Source: Bacillus sp. V5-8f (lineage in GTDB: Bacteria; Bacillota; Bacilli; Bacillales; DSM-1321). Taken from it: 36,266 nucleotides of DNA. The position numbers were made by a program, and so were the translations under genes. Under the pieces are notes generated by a model. It saw only the letters and a list, made by a program, of their open reading frames with translations. It was not told the DNA's origin and did not search any database. Shown piece after piece: positions 11,016 to 20,299 of this stretch. The stretch spans positions 1 through 36,266 of the forward strand of contig NZ_PGUW01000014.1 in NCBI RefSeq assembly GCF_002863565.1, given 5' to 3'. Numbering within the stretch: the first letter of the stretch is position 1; each line of letters begins with the position of its first letter.

Positions 11016-11289
11016 ATATCCACTGTTTGTGGACAAATTCATCTACAACCATTGAAAAAGCTATCCACAAGTTATTAACAATCTGTGGATAAAATAGACT
11101 GTTGATAAAGTTATTAAGAGTGAAAACAAAAATATAATATCAGATATTTACCTTGCTTGCAATGGTTTTATCGGTTTATCCACAACTATCCCAACTTGTG
11201 GGAAAAAGATTTCCACAAGCTTTTACTATGTGTAAAACTTGTCAATTAGTGTTGTGGATAGTGAAAAATATGTCGAAAACATATCCACA
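11015..11289. other. oriC: oriC upstream DnaA-box cluster
   Basis: Boxes like TTATCCACA on either strand: exact at 11084-11092 and 11176-11184; one mismatch at 11028-11036, 11061-11069, 11253-11261 and 11281-11289; two mismatches near 11197-11205 and 11209-11217. The sequence is AT-rich throughout. Together with the dnaA-dnaN site this makes a bipartite origin on both sides of dnaA, as in B. subtilis. The whole gap 10702-11466 has no gene; a 65-codon open frame inside it (11153-11350) shows no protein-like features. Confidence 0.88.
11271..11277 (+). promoter_or_regulatory. Spo0A box in oriC (exact)
   Basis: TGTCGAA lies between two DnaA boxes (11253-11261 and 11281-11289), so bound Spo0A could compete with DnaA there. 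Confidence 0.55.
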
Positions 11290-11393
11290 GGCTAGAAAAG
11301 AGTTTCGGGAATGGGCATATATGGAGAGAAAATTTGATAGGGTGATTTAGGATCAAATGCAACTAGGGGATAAATAATTTTTTTTATAAGAGG

Positions 11394-11422
11394 TTGCTTT
11401 TTTTTAATATCCTCTATATAAT
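11394..11422 (+). promoter_or_regulatory. rpmH promoter (SigA)
   Basis: -35 TTGCTT (11394-11399), a 17-base spacer and a perfect -10 TATAAT (11417-11422). Transcription would start near 11429, about 38 bases before the rpmH ATG. Confidence 0.85.
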
Positions 11423-11466
11423 CATAGGGACTGTCTTAACTGTTATTCCTCAGGGAGGTGTCATAG

Positions 11467-11601
11467 ATGAAAAGAACTTATCAACCAAATAAGCGCAAGC
11501 ACAGCAAGGTTCACGGTTTCCGTGCACGCATGAGCACAAAAAACGGACGTAAAGTATTAGCTGCACGCCGTCGCAAGGGCAGAAAAGTATTATCTGCATA
11601 G
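11467..11601 (+). CDS. rpmH: Ribosomal protein bL34
   Basis: 44 aa, a very basic protein of the large ribosomal subunit. It starts [18 protein letters not shown] and ends GRKVLSA, the family's standard sequence and length. GGGAGGTG lies 7 bases before the ATG. Its stop codon TAG shares its last G with the first base of the terminator stem, so the terminator follows directly. It marks the right side of the origin, divergent from dnaA. Confidence 0.97.
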   Translation: MKRTYQPNKRKHSKVHGFRARMSTKNGRKVLAARRRKGRKVLSA

Positions 11602-11631
11602 ACCACTGAAAAGTCTCAGTGGTCTTTTTTT
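11601..11631 (+). terminator. Rho-independent terminator of rpmH
   Basis: A 9-bp perfect stem GACCACTGA/TCAGTGGTC (11601-11609 with 11616-11624), a 6-base loop, then seven T. It begins inside the rpmH stop codon. Some read-through may supply rnpA, which lies 120 bases further on. Confidence 0.92.
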
Positions 11632-11750
11632 CCATAGAGGATAACATTCTCTTAATAAATGGGTTAATTTCGTGGTAAGATTTTACCAGGTACGGGCTAG
11701 GGATTGAAATATAGAATTCCACCCCAATTTACTTTATTGAAGGTGTAAGG

Positions 11751-12119
11751 ATGAAAAAGAAACTAAGAATTAAAAAGAATGATGAATTCCAGAGAGTGTT
11801 TCAAAAGGGTGAATCATTCGCGAACAGGCAATTTGTTGTCTATGTCCTTGACAAGCCAAATCAGGATCATTTCCGGATTGGCCTTTCCGTAAGTAAAAAA
11901 ATGGGGAATGCCGTCGAGAGGAACCAGATAAAAAGATACATAAGGCAATCTTTCCTTGAATTGATGGATGACATAAAGACAGGCCGTGATTATGTGGTGA
12001 TTGCAAGAAAGCCTGTAGCGGAAATGGACTTTTTCCAGGTCAAAAAAAGCCTGATCCATGTAATGAAACGCTCCCAGTCTTTGTCATACAAAAGTAGAAA
12101 TGTAAATATGGAGTCATAA
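11751..12119 (+). CDS. rnpA: Ribonuclease P protein component
   Basis: 122 aa, the basic protein cofactor of RNase P, which cuts 5' leaders from tRNA precursors with a catalytic RNA partner. The family's RNR-type motif is visible in [23 protein letters not shown] (about residues 49-71), preceded by [10 protein letters not shown]. The N-terminus [19 protein letters not shown] is typical. AAGGTG precedes the ATG. It follows rpmH as in most bacteria. Confidence 0.96.
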   Translation: MKKKLRIKKNDEFQRVFQKGESFANRQFVVYVLDKPNQDHFRIGLSVSKKMGNAVERNQIKRYIRQSFLELMDDIKTGRDYVVIARKPVAEMDFFQVKKSLIHVMKRSQSLSYKSRNVNMES

Positions 12120-12370
12120 AACCTATCCATTCTTCATTCGTAATATATTTGGGTGGAGGCCCACACGGTGTGGGTCACACAGGCGTTGCTACAAAACGTA
12201 GCGCACTTAGCCTGTATAAAGAACCGAATCCCATATACAACGATAGAAGCAATGACTTGCGTTACGGGACGTTTTCCGAAAAGCAGCATTGTTTTGGACA
12301 AGTTTTTCTACTAGAAAAAGGCCAAGCAATCGTTTTAGAAGATTTGTATAAAGACAGGAGGAAAAGACGG
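12120..12370 (+). other. rnpA-spoIIIJ spacer with a three-stem structured leader
   Basis: The 251-bp gap carries clear inverted repeats: CCCACA/TGTGGG (12160-12165 with 12169-12174), CAGGC/GCCTG (12180-12184 with 12210-12214), and nested in the latter GCTAC/GTAGC (12088-shifted as 12188-12192 with 12198-12202). There is no T-run after them, so they are not an ordinary terminator. The frame of spoIIIJ is open through most of the gap, which would give a false 74-residue N-terminal extension. It may be a leader RNA; I recognise no known class. Confidence 0.4.
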
Positions 12371-13156
12371 TTGAAAAAGAGAATATTACTGATTATCGGG
12401 CTTGTTTCCATTATGCTCTTGCTTGCTGGATGTACAGAGGTAAATAAGCCGATTACTGCAGAAAGCAAAGGGTTCTGGAATGAATACATCGTCTATCCAT
12501 TGTCCCAACTGATTACGTCTGTTTCTGAGTTTTTTGGAGACTATGGTTTAGGGATCATTGTTGTAACTATTCTTATTCGCTTGGTGTTATTGCCATTAAT
12601 GATTAAACAAACAAAAAGTTCGAAAGCGATGCAGGCCCTTCAGCCGGAAATGCAGAAGCTTCGTGAAAAATACAGCTCAAAGGATGCTGCTACCCAGCAA
12701 AAGCTTCAGCAGGAAACGATGGCGTTATTCCAGAAATTTGGCGTTAACCCATTGGCAGGCTGTTTACCTTTATTAGTCCAAATGCCAATCTTGATTGGTT
12801 TTTACCATGCCATCACCCGTACAAGGGAGATCGCAAACCATAATTTCTTGTGGTTTGACCTTGGTAATCCGGACCCATATTATATCTTGCCAATCATAGC
12901 AGGTATCACAACTTTTATTCAGCAAAAGATCACGATGGTGGGAATGGACACAAATCCTCAAATGGCTGCCCAAATGACGATGATGCTGTATGTTATGCCG
13001 ATCATGATCGTTGTATTTGCGATTAATTTCCCAGCTGCCCTTTCTCTATACTGGGTGGTCGGTAATATATTCATGATTGTTCAAACATATTTCATTAAAG
13101 CTCCGGACCTTAAAAAAGCAGCGGCCGGAAATGCGGGGGGAGCAAAGAAAAAGTGA
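12371..13156 (+). CDS. spoIIIJ: Membrane protein insertase SpoIIIJ (YidC/OxaA1)
   Basis: 261 aa from TTG 12371. YidC/Oxa1 proteins insert membrane proteins with or without SecYEG; SpoIIIJ is also needed in sporulation for forespore signalling. The N-terminal signal ends in a lipobox LLAGC, so it is a lipoprotein. Then come about five membrane segments, with the first near [16 protein letters not shown], which holds the conserved Arg of the hydrophilic groove, and a basic C-terminal tail ending GGAKKK. The start is supported by AGGAGG 9 bases upstream; upstream in-frame codons lack a signal sequence and are rejected. Its stop overlaps the jag start by four bases (GTGA), so the two are translationally coupled. 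Confidence 0.95.
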   Translation: MKKRILLIIGLVSIMLLLAGCTEVNKPITAESKGFWNEYIVYPLSQLITSVSEFFGDYGLGIIVVTILIRLVLLPLMIKQTKSSKAMQALQPEMQKLREKYSSKDAATQQKLQQETMALFQKFGVNPLAGCLPLLVQMPILIGFYHAITRTREIANHNFLWFDLGNPDPYYILPIIAGITTFIQQKITMVGMDTNPQMAAQMTMMLYVMPIMIVVFAINFPAALSLYWVVGNIFMIVQTYFIKAPDLKKAAAGNAGGAKKK

Positions 13157-13776
13157 AACAGGTAACTGCTACAGGACAATCTGTCGAAGAAGCAGTAGAA
13201 TCCGCTTTAGCTCAGTTAAATACTTCCCGGGAACGTGCGGAAATTGAAATTGTTGATGAAGGTAAAAAAGGGTTCCTCGGCTTGTTTGGAGGCAGACAAG
13301 CGGTTGTGAAGGCCACTTTGCAGCCGGATGCGATCGAGGAAGCCGTGAAGTATCTTGAAAACGTCAGTGAGAAGTTGGGAGTTTCCGTCAGGGTTGATGT
13401 TCAAAAGGAAGGAAAAAATGTTACATTTGGTCTTTCTGGTGAAAAGATTGCCTTGTTAATTGGAAAAAGAGGACAAACTTTAAATTCTCTACAATATCTA
13501 GCACAGCTTGTTGCGAACCGTTATTCGAAGCAATACCTGAATATTACAGTGGATGCTGAAGATTATCGGAAGCGACGTATTGATACCTTGGTCCAGTTGG
13601 CTGATAGAATGGCTGCACAGGCTGTTCGGTCCGGCAAAAAAGTTGCGCTCGAGCCGATGCCTTCCTATGAAAGAAAGGTCATTCACACAGCTTTAATGAA
13701 TTACCCGAAAGTTAAAACCACTTCGAGTGGCACGGAACCATATCGGCATTTAGTGATAACCCCAATTAAAAAGTAA
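13153..13776 (+). CDS. jag: Jag/KhpB RNA-binding protein
   Basis: 207 aa. It is the SpoIIIJ-associated protein, also called KhpB or EloR, an RNA-binding protein linked to cell elongation and division in Gram-positives. In order: Jag N-terminal domain with [10 protein letters not shown] (about 36-45), a KH domain with the GxxG loop in [18 protein letters not shown], and an R3H domain with [14 protein letters not shown]. The start GTG overlaps the spoIIIJ stop, and GGGGGGAG lies upstream. A long terminator follows. A candidate Noc-binding sequence lies inside the gene near 13224. Confidence 0.94.
   Translation: MKQVTATGQSVEEAVESALAQLNTSRERAEIEIVDEGKKGFLGLFGGRQAVVKATLQPDAIEEAVKYLENVSEKLGVSVRVDVQKEGKNVTFGLSGEKIALLIGKRGQTLNSLQYLAQLVANRYSKQYLNITVDAEDYRKRRIDTLVQLADRMAAQAVRSGKKVALEPMPSYERKVIHTALMNYPKVKTTSSGTEPYRHLVITPIKK
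13222..13235. promoter_or_regulatory. Candidate Noc-binding site inside jag
   Basis: ACTTCCCGGGAACG matches 11 of 14 bases of the Noc-binding consensus ATTTCCCGGGAAAT, with a perfect 10-base palindromic core TTCCCGGGAA. Noc is encoded 5 kb away. One imperfect site is weak evidence. Confidence 0.35.
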
Positions 13777-13789
13777 ACATATCAACAGT

Positions 13790-13826
13790 AAGCCCCTTGT
13801 GACATTGTTTCACAAGGGGCTTTGTT
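13790..13826 (+). terminator. Rho-independent terminator of jag
   Basis: A 13-bp perfect stem AAGCCCCTTGTGA/TCACAAGGGGCTT (13790-13802 with 13810-13822), then a short interrupted T-run. It ends the rnpA-spoIIIJ-jag stretch. Confidence 0.88.
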
Positions 13827-13969
13827 GTATATGTTAACAGAAACCTGGCAATTTTTTTTGTTTGTTTTGGGCTAGAGTTTAAGCGGGACGTGTTAAGAAA
13901 TCAGAATGGTCTGTTTGTCTTTTGAAACGAACGTAATAGTTTCGAAAAAGCTTCTCGCTGCGTTTGTTG

Positions 13970-14033
13970 TTATTCACATGTGGATAAGTTAAAATAAAGG
14001 TTGCAAATTTCATTTACTTGAGAATGTGGATAA
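13970..14033. other. DnaA-box cluster in the jag-mnmE gap
   Basis: Within the 378-bp gap 13777-14154 there are two exact DnaA boxes, TGTGGATAA at 13979-13987 and 14025-14033, plus TTATTCACA (one mismatch) at 13970-13978 directly abutting the first in inverted orientation, and a poor TTATCTACT at 14050-14058. B. subtilis has DnaA-box clusters outside oriC that limit initiation; this one is about 3 kb from the origin. The rest of the gap holds the jag terminator and probably the mnmE promoter, with a possible extended -10 (TGGTATTGT) near 14078-14086 and no good -35. Confidence 0.7.
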
Positions 14034-14154
14034 CTTGGGCTTTTGAAATGTTATCTACTTTTCATAAATGTCCTGTCTGTGGTATTGTATTTATTTAGGG
14101 AAAAAATAATAAAAATTTAAAATAGATAGCACTTCAACAAAAGAGGTGAAAAAC

Positions 14155-15540
14155 ATGGAGTACGATACAATTACTGCGATATCAACTCCAATGGGTGAAG
14201 GTGCAATTGCCATTGTAAGGATTAGTGGTGATGACGCTTTGTTCATCATTGATAACATATATCAGGGACCAAAGGGAAAAAGCCTTTCGAAAGTTGATTC
14301 CCATACGATCCATTACGGACATTTGATTGATCCGAAAACAGGAGAAATAGTGGAAGAAGTCATGGTATCCATTATGAGGGGACCGAAGACCTTCACTCGT
14401 GAGGATGTTGTTGAAATCAATTGCCACGGCGGTTTAGTTTCTGTAAACAGGGTGTTGCAGCTTGTTCTTTCTCAAGGTGCCCGCCTCGCTGAACCTGGTG
14501 AATTTACGAAAAGGGCGTTTCTTAACGGACGAATTGATTTATCTCAGGCGGAAGCGGTCATGGATTTAATCCGTGCTAAAACGGACAGGGCGATGAATGT
14601 TGCACTTGGCCAAATGGAAGGGCGATTATCAAAACTGATTCGGAAGCTTCGCCAAGAAATCCTTGAAACGCTCGCACAGGTAGAAGTAAACATAGATTAT
14701 CCAGAATATGATGATGTAGAAGAAATGACCCATCGTTTGTTTATGGAAAAGGCCCGGTATGTCGGGCAGGAAATTGAAAAACTGCTCCGGACATCACAGC
14801 AGGGCAAGATTTTACGCGAAGGTCTGTCGACGGTCATTATCGGCCGGCCCAATGTAGGGAAATCTTCTTTATTAAATAGCCTTGTTCATGAAAATAAAGC
14901 GATTGTTACCGACATCCCTGGAACCACGCGGGATGTGATCGAGGAATATGTGAATGTCCGCGGCGTGCCGCTTAGGCTCCTTGATACAGCGGGGATCCGT
15001 GAAACGGAAGACATTGTGGAACGAATTGGTGTGGAACGATCAAGGGCCGTTCTGAAGGAAGCAGATTTGATCTTGCTTGTACTAAATTATTCAGATGATT
15101 TAACGCCAGAAGATGAGATGCTTTTCGAAGCGGTGAAAGGCATGGATGTCATTGTGATTGTAAACAAAACCGACCTTCCGAAAAAGATTGATTTAGAACG
15201 TGTGAATGAGCTTGCAGGAGGCGGTCAAGTCGTAACCACCTCATTATTGGAAGATCAGGGAGTCGATGAATTAGAAGAAGCTATCGCATCCTTATTCTTT
15301 GAGGGCAATATTGAAGCAGGTGATATGACTTATGTATCAAATTCCCGCCATATTGCCTTATTGGGACAAGCTAAACAGGCTGTAGAAGATGCGGTTTCGG
15401 CAATAGAAGCAGGAACGCCTGTCGATTTAGTGCAAATCGATTTTACAAGGGCATGGGAATTGCTCGGGGAAATTACTGGGGACAATGTCCATGAAAGCTT
15501 GATTGATCAATTATTCTCGCAATTTTGTTTAGGAAAATAA
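14155..15540 (+). CDS. mnmE: tRNA modification GTPase MnmE
   Basis: 461 aa. With MnmG it forms the complex that adds the carboxymethylaminomethyl group to U34 of certain tRNAs, using GTP and a methylene-tetrahydrofolate one-carbon unit. An N-terminal folate-binding domain ([15 protein letters not shown]) comes first, then a helical domain holding a Ras-like G domain: G1 GRPNVGKS (about 229-236), G2 GTTRD, G3 DTAG (near 276), G4 NKTD. It ends with the conserved CLGK whose Cys is catalytic in the family. The start is ATG 14155, six bases after AGAGGTG; the GTG at 14146 overlaps that site. mnmG follows after 18 bases. Confidence 0.97.
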   Translation: MEYDTITAISTPMGEGAIAIVRISGDDALFIIDNIYQGPKGKSLSKVDSHTIHYGHLIDPKTGEIVEEVMVSIMRGPKTFTREDVVEINCHGGLVSVNRVLQLVLSQGARLAEPGEFTKRAFLNGRIDLSQAEAVMDLIRAKTDRAMNVALGQMEGRLSKLIRKLRQEILETLAQVEVNIDYPEYDDVEEMTHRLFMEKARYVGQEIEKLLRTSQQGKILREGLSTVIIGRPNVGKSSLLNSLVHENKAIVTDIPGTTRDVIEEYVNVRGVPLRLLDTAGIRETEDIVERIGVERSRAVLKEADLILLVLNYSDDLTPEDEMLFEAVKGMDVIVIVNKTDLPKKIDLERVNELAGGGQVVTTSLLEDQGVDELEEAIASLFFEGNIEAGDMTYVSNSRHIALLGQAKQAVEDAVSAIEAGTPVDLVQIDFTRAWELLGEITGDNVHESLIDQLFSQFCLGK

Positions 15541-15558
15541 CAGCAAGGAGGGAAAGCC

Positions 15559-17445
15559 GTGCAATACGAAGCAGGCAGTTATGATGTGATCGTAATCGGG
15601 GCAGGCCATGCCGGAAGTGAAGCAGGACTTGCCGCCGCCAGGGTTGGCGCAAAGACCCTTATGATTACGATCAATTTGGATATGGTGGCATTCATGCCAT
15701 GTAACCCGTCCGTAGGAGGACCTGCAAAAGGGATTGTCGTGAGGGAAATTGATGCCCTTGGTGGTGAAATGGGTAAAAATATCGACAAAACGTACATTCA
15801 GATGCGAATGCTTAATACAGCAAAAGGACCGGCCGTTCGGGCGTTGAGGGCCCAAGCCGATAAATTCTTATATCAGCAGGAAATGAAAAGAACGATTGAA
15901 AACGAACCAAACCTTACCTTAATTCAGGGAATGGTAGAGCGATTAATTGTAGAAGACGGGGTATGTACCGGTGTGATTACACAGACAGGCGCGACATATA
16001 AAGCAAAAACAGTTGTCATGACGACCGGGACATTTATGAGAGGGGAAATCATCTTAGGGGAACTTAAGTATTCGAGCGGTCCGAATAATCAGCAGCCTTC
16101 AATCCGTCTTTCAGAGCACTTGGAAGAATTAGGATTTGATTTGGTCCGATTCAAAACAGGGACTCCTCCACGTGTGCACAGTGAAACAATTGATTACAGT
16201 AAAACGGAAATACAGCCGGGTGATGAAGAGCCGAGAGCGTTCTCATATGAAACGACCAAGTTTATCACCGACCAACTTCCATGCTGGCTTACCTATACTA
16301 GTACGGAAACACACCAAATCATCGATGACAATCTTCACCGCTCACCGATGTACTCCGGCATGATTAAAGGAACAGGTCCAAGGTATTGCCCATCCATTGA
16401 AGATAAAGTAGTCCGCTTCAATGATAAACCTCGGCACCAGATTTTCCTTGAGCCTGAAGGCCGCAATACACATGAAGTATACGTACAGGGACTGTCTACT
16501 AGCCTTCCGGAAGATGTACAGAGAAGGATTTTGGCAACCATTCCTGGACTTGAAAACGTTCAAATGATGCGCGCCGGTTATGCGATTGAATATGATGCAA
16601 TCGTACCTACACAGCTTTGGCCGACACTCGAAACGAAAAAAGTGAAAAACTTGTATACTGCTGGTCAAATCAACGGGACATCCGGTTACGAAGAAGCGGC
16701 GGGCCAAGGGTTAATGGCCGGGATAAATGCCGGTTTAAACGCACTTGATAAGGAACAATTAATCTTAAGCCGTTCGGACGCCTATATTGGCGTTTTGATT
16801 GACGATCTTGTGACAAAAGGGACAAATGAGCCATACCGGCTGTTAACATCCCGTGCCGAATACCGTTTGCTGCTGCGACATGATAATGCTGACCTGCGCT
16901 TGACAGAGATTGGGCATAAAATTGGTATGGTCAAGGAAGAAAGATACCGGAAATTCCTGGCCAAAAAAGCAGCGGTTGAAGCAGAGAAAGTAAGGCTTCA
17001 ATCCATCATCATCAAGCCGAATGAACAAACGCAGGAAACCATTAGGCAAAGTGGAGGAACTGAACTGAAAGATGGTATCCGTGCCTCCGATTTATTGAAG
17101 CGCCCTGAAATGAATTATTCGCATATCAAGCTTCTGGCACCTTACGAAACGGAGCTTGATAAAGATGTAACCGAACAGGTCGAAATCCAAATCAAGTATG
17201 AAGGGTATATCGAAAAATCACTCCAGCAGGTTGATCGCCTCAAAAAAATGGAAAATAAAAAGATCCCTGAAAATATTGATTATAATGCGATTTCAGGACT
17301 TGCGAATGAAGCGCGCCAAAAATTGAATCAAGTGCGTCCGCTTTCGGTCGCGCAGGCTTCACGTATTTCAGGGGTAAATCCTGCGGATGTGTCCATCTTG
17401 CTGGTATATCTAGAGCAAGGAAAAATAGCGCGGGTCTCCCAATAA
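15559..17445 (+). CDS. mnmG: tRNA U34 modification enzyme MnmG (GidA)
   Basis: 628 aa, the FAD-dependent partner of MnmE. The dinucleotide-binding motif [12 protein letters not shown] lies near residues 11-22. The family's conserved [23 protein letters not shown] follows (near 50-72), and the catalytic-Cys region is present. The C-terminal helical domain that binds MnmE contains the conserved [18 protein letters not shown] and [15 protein letters not shown]. The start is GTG 15559 with AAGGAGGG nine bases upstream. It is in one operon with mnmE and probably rsmG. Confidence 0.97.
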   Translation: MQYEAGSYDVIVIGAGHAGSEAGLAAARVGAKTLMITINLDMVAFMPCNPSVGGPAKGIVVREIDALGGEMGKNIDKTYIQMRMLNTAKGPAVRALRAQADKFLYQQEMKRTIENEPNLTLIQGMVERLIVEDGVCTGVITQTGATYKAKTVVMTTGTFMRGEIILGELKYSSGPNNQQPSIRLSEHLEELGFDLVRFKTGTPPRVHSETIDYSKTEIQPGDEEPRAFSYETTKFITDQLPCWLTYTSTETHQIIDDNLHRSPMYSGMIKGTGPRYCPSIEDKVVRFNDKPRHQIFLEPEGRNTHEVYVQGLSTSLPEDVQRRILATIPGLENVQMMRAGYAIEYDAIVPTQLWPTLETKKVKNLYTAGQINGTSGYEEAAGQGLMAGINAGLNALDKEQLILSRSDAYIGVLIDDLVTKGTNEPYRLLTSRAEYRLLLRHDNADLRLTEIGHKIGMVKEERYRKFLAKKAAVEAEKVRLQSIIIKPNEQTQETIRQSGGTELKDGIRASDLLKRPEMNYSHIKLLAPYETELDKDVTEQVEIQIKYEGYIEKSLQQVDRLKKMENKKIPENIDYNAISGLANEARQKLNQVRPLSVAQASRISGVNPADVSILLVYLEQGKIARVSQ

Positions 17446-17512
17446 TCAGGATGCCAATATTCGAAGGGTTCCGGACAGATGTTCAGAACTTCCGAAAAGG
17501 AATGAACAACCT

Positions 17513-18229
17513 ATGAAAATTGAACAATTTCAACAGCTGCTTAAGGAGAAAGGCATCGACCTTACTCCTTTCCAGCTGGAACAATTCGAAATCTATTACA
17601 CACTTCTGGTTGAGTGGAATGAAAAAATGAATCTTACCGCGATTACGGATAAGGAAGAAGTATATCTAAAACATTTCTATGATTCCGTGAGTGCCGCCTT
17701 TTATTTTGATCTTTCTAAGCCTTTCAAGCTTGTTGATGTGGGAGCGGGCGCAGGCTTTCCGAGTATTCCCTTAAAAATTGTCTTCCCGCAGTTGCATGTG
17801 TCGATTGTTGATTCCCTTAACAAAAGAATTAGTTTTTTAGAGCACCTAGCGAAATCCCTGAATCTTGAAAATGTTGCGTTTTATCATGACCGAGCCGAAA
17901 CCTTCGGACAGAAGACAGCGCATCGGGAGGCATATGATATTGTGACCGCGAGAGCAGTGGCGAGGATGTCCGTACTAAGCGAGCTTTGTCTTCCGCTCGC
18001 TAAGGTGGATGGCACATTTATCGCCATGAAGGCTGCAAGCACAAACGAAGAATTGGACAATGGGAAAAAGGCGATCGCGACTCTTGGAGGGGAAATTGAA
18101 CAAATCCACCATTTTCTTTTGCCAATTGAAAACAGTGATAGAAATATCATAACGATCAAAAAGGTGAAACCTACACCTAAAAAATATCCAAGAAAACCAG
18201 GAACCCCGAATAAGATGCCAGTTGAATAA
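17513..18229 (+). CDS. rsmG: 16S rRNA (guanine-N7) methyltransferase RsmG (GidB)
   Basis: 238 aa. RsmG uses S-adenosylmethionine to methylate N7 of a guanine in the 530 loop of 16S rRNA. The SAM-binding motif is [17 protein letters not shown] (about residues 70-86), followed by [12 protein letters not shown] and the motif [17 protein letters not shown]. The C-terminal [12 protein letters not shown] is the family's usual end. It begins 67 bases after mnmG; its ribosome binding site (AAAGGA, 11 bases before ATG) is weak. Confidence 0.96.
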   Translation: MKIEQFQQLLKEKGIDLTPFQLEQFEIYYTLLVEWNEKMNLTAITDKEEVYLKHFYDSVSAAFYFDLSKPFKLVDVGAGAGFPSIPLKIVFPQLHVSIVDSLNKRISFLEHLAKSLNLENVAFYHDRAETFGQKTAHREAYDIVTARAVARMSVLSELCLPLAKVDGTFIAMKAASTNEELDNGKKAIATLGGEIEQIHHFLLPIENSDRNIITIKKVKPTPKKYPRKPGTPNKMPVE

Positions 18230-18385
18230 GTTTTGAAAGAAGTGTTAGGCAAATTGGAAAAGAATCCTGTATGTGGGAAAATGAAATTTGGGTAGCGCCC
18301 ATTACAATTTTCTTTTACTATAAAAGATAGATAGATACGCGGCGGACCTATATATGTTTAAATTTGCCAAGCTTCAAGGCAGGAC

Positions 18386-18414
18386 TTGTCGCTTCGATAG
18401 AGAATATGTAATAT
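18386..18414 (+). promoter_or_regulatory. Possible noc promoter (SigA)
   Basis: -35 TTGTCG (18386-18391), a 17-base spacer and -10 TAATAT (18409-18414), which would start a transcript about 22 bases before the noc ATG. The -35 is imperfect. Confidence 0.45.
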
Positions 18415-18442
18415 GGGAGTTTCTTAAAGGTGGTGTAGGCAG

Positions 18443-19306
18443 ATGAAGCATCCTTTTTCGCGGTTCTTTGGCATAGGTGAAAAAGAGGAGCACCAAGATG
18501 AATTGGAAATCGAAGAACCAAGAAATTTTGAAGAAATAAAGAACATTTCCATTTCCAATATTGTGCCTAATCGATATCAGCCAAGAACGGTATTCAATGA
18601 AGATAAAATCACTGAATTGGCCCAAACCATTCATACACATGGGATCATTCAACCCATTGTCGTAAGAGAATATGAAGAGGGGAAATTCGAGATCATCGCC
18701 GGTGAGCGTCGTTTTCGCGCTATCCAAAAACTTGGCTGGGAGACAGCCCCGGTGATTGTTAAAGATTTCAATGACACTGAAACGGCTTCAGTTGCGCTTA
18801 TAGAAAACTTGCAGAGGGAAGAGCTTTCCCCGATTGAAGAGGCCATTGCTTATGGCAAGCTGCTTGAGCTCCATAACCTTACACAGGAAGCGCTAGCCCA
18901 AAGGCTCGGGATTGGCCAATCGACAGTGGCCAATAAGCTTCGACTATTAAAGCTGCCTGGCGAAGTGCAGGATGCGTTACTGCAAAAGCTGATTACAGAA
19001 CGCCATGCCCGTTCTTTAATTCCTTTAAAGGATTCAGAAAAGCAAATAAAATTATTGCAGGAAATCATAGAGAAGAATTTAAATGTTAAACAAACTGAAG
19101 ATCGAGTGGTCAAATTGCTCGACAATACTGTTGATAAACCAAGGCCGAAAAGAAAAGCATTCAGCAAGGATATGCGGATTGCTGTTAACACAATACGGCA
19201 ATCCTTAAATATGGTCACGGATAATGGCATCAATTTGGACGCGGAAGAAGAAGAATTCGAGGAATACTATCAATTCACAATAAAAATTCCAAAGAAAAAA
19301 GCATGA
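18443..19306 (+). CDS. noc: Nucleoid occlusion protein Noc
   Basis: 287 aa, a ParB paralogue that binds Noc-binding sites on the chromosome and stops division over the nucleoid. The N-terminal amphipathic segment [16 protein letters not shown] matches the membrane-targeting helix of Noc and separates it from Spo0J. The CTP-binding ParB-type motifs are [14 protein letters not shown] and [12 protein letters not shown]; a helix-turn-helix follows ([20 protein letters not shown], 20 residues). The C-terminal part probably mediates dimer formation. It is a separate unit from soj, with a terminator between them. Confidence 0.95.
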   Translation: MKHPFSRFFGIGEKEEHQDELEIEEPRNFEEIKNISISNIVPNRYQPRTVFNEDKITELAQTIHTHGIIQPIVVREYEEGKFEIIAGERRFRAIQKLGWETAPVIVKDFNDTETASVALIENLQREELSPIEEAIAYGKLLELHNLTQEALAQRLGIGQSTVANKLRLLKLPGEVQDALLQKLITERHARSLIPLKDSEKQIKLLQEIIEKNLNVKQTEDRVVKLLDNTVDKPRPKRKAFSKDMRIAVNTIRQSLNMVTDNGINLDAEEEEFEEYYQFTIKIPKKKA

Positions 19307-19322
19307 TAAATGCTTAATCACT

Positions 19323-19357
19323 AGCTTGGCAGCGATGGACTGCCGGGCTTTTTATTT
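19323..19357 (+). terminator. Rho-independent terminator of noc
   Basis: A 10-bp stem with two G-U pairs (19323-19332 with 19340-19349), a 7-base loop and a run TTTTATTTT. It starts 16 bases after the noc stop. Confidence 0.85.
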
Positions 19358-19418
19358 TGTGGCTGCCTTCCGCTCTATTACAATTATCTAAAAATTCATC
19401 GGATAACCGAGAAAAAAA

Positions 19419-19446
19419 TTTCAACTCTTATTTTTCATGATAAAAT
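19419..19446 (+). promoter_or_regulatory. Possible soj-spo0J promoter
   Basis: An extended -10 TGATAAAAT (19438-19446) with TTTCAA (19419-19424) 16 bases before the hexamer. It would give a leader of about 85 bases before soj. Confidence 0.4.
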
Positions 19447-19537
19447 AGAAAAGCGTTTACTAGTTTACAGATAGAAGCCAAATGAAGCTCCTTTTTACAT
19501 AAATCGTAAATAGTAAGGACTGAAGGTGGGTGACATC

Positions 19538-20299
19538 GTGGGAAAGATTCTCGCGATTGCGAATCAAAAGGGCGGGGTAGGAAAAACGACAACTTCCGTA
19601 AATCTTGGCGCCTGTTTAGCATACATTGGGAAAAAAGTATTATTGGTTGATGTTGACCCGCAAGGGAATGCCACAAGCGGTGTGGGCATTGATAAAGCAG
19701 ATGTGAATCAATGCATCTATGACGTATTAGTGGATGATATTGAAGCTGAAGAAGTCATAATGGCAACAAAGGTAGAAAATCTGTACACCATCCCGGCGAC
19801 AATTCAGCTTGCGGGTGCGGAGATTGAGCTGGTGCCCACGATTTCAAGGGAAGTTCGCTTAAAAAGGGCCCTTGAAAACGTAAAGGAACGATATGATTAT
19901 ATCATTATTGATTGTCCGCCTTCGCTAGGACTGCTTACTTTAAACGCGCTGACTGCTTCTGACGCGGTTTTGATACCAGTCCAATGCGAGTATTATGCGC
20001 TCGAGGGCTTGAGCCAGCTGCTCAATACGGTCCGGCTCGTCCAAAAGCATCTGAATCAGGACCTTAAAATTGAAGGGGTACTCCTAACGATGCTTGATGC
20101 AAGGACCAATCTGGGTATTCAAGTTATTGAAGAAGTGAAAAAGTATTTTCAGGACAAAGTCTATAAAACAATTATACCGAGGAATATCCGTTTAAGCGAG
20201 GCACCGAGCCATGGTGAGCCAATCATTATTTATGATCCAAAATCAAGAGGTGCAGAAGTTTATCTAGACTTGGCAAAGGAAGTGGTGGCAAATGGCTAG
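19538..20299 (+). CDS. soj: Chromosome partitioning ATPase Soj (ParA)
   Basis: 253 aa. Soj is a ParA-type ATPase that switches between monomer and DNA-bound dimer; in B. subtilis it controls DnaA activity and helps origin segregation. The deviant Walker A KGGVGKTTTSVNLGACLAYIG has the signature Lys, and the second motif is VDVDPQGNATSG; YDYIIIDCPPSLGLLTLNAL is Walker B. The start is GTG 19538, nine bases after AAGGTG; the GTG at 19526 falls inside that site. Its last 8 bases overlap the start of spo0J, so the two are coupled. Confidence 0.96.
   Translation: MGKILAIANQKGGVGKTTTSVNLGACLAYIGKKVLLVDVDPQGNATSGVGIDKADVNQCIYDVLVDDIEAEEVIMATKVENLYTIPATIQLAGAEIELVPTISREVRLKRALENVKERYDYIIIDCPPSLGLLTLNALTASDAVLIPVQCEYYALEGLSQLLNTVRLVQKHLNQDLKIEGVLLTMLDARTNLGIQVIEEVKKYFQDKVYKTIIPRNIRLSEAPSHGEPIIIYDPKSRGAEVYLDLAKEVVANG

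Noticed and set aside
11153..11350. 65-codon plus-strand ORF in oriC
   Set aside because: It runs across four or more DnaA boxes, has no ribosome binding site and no protein-like composition.
12149..12370. 74-residue N-terminal extension of SpoIIIJ
   Set aside because: The signal peptide and lipobox follow TTG 12371, which has AGGAGG upstream; an extension would bury the signal sequence.
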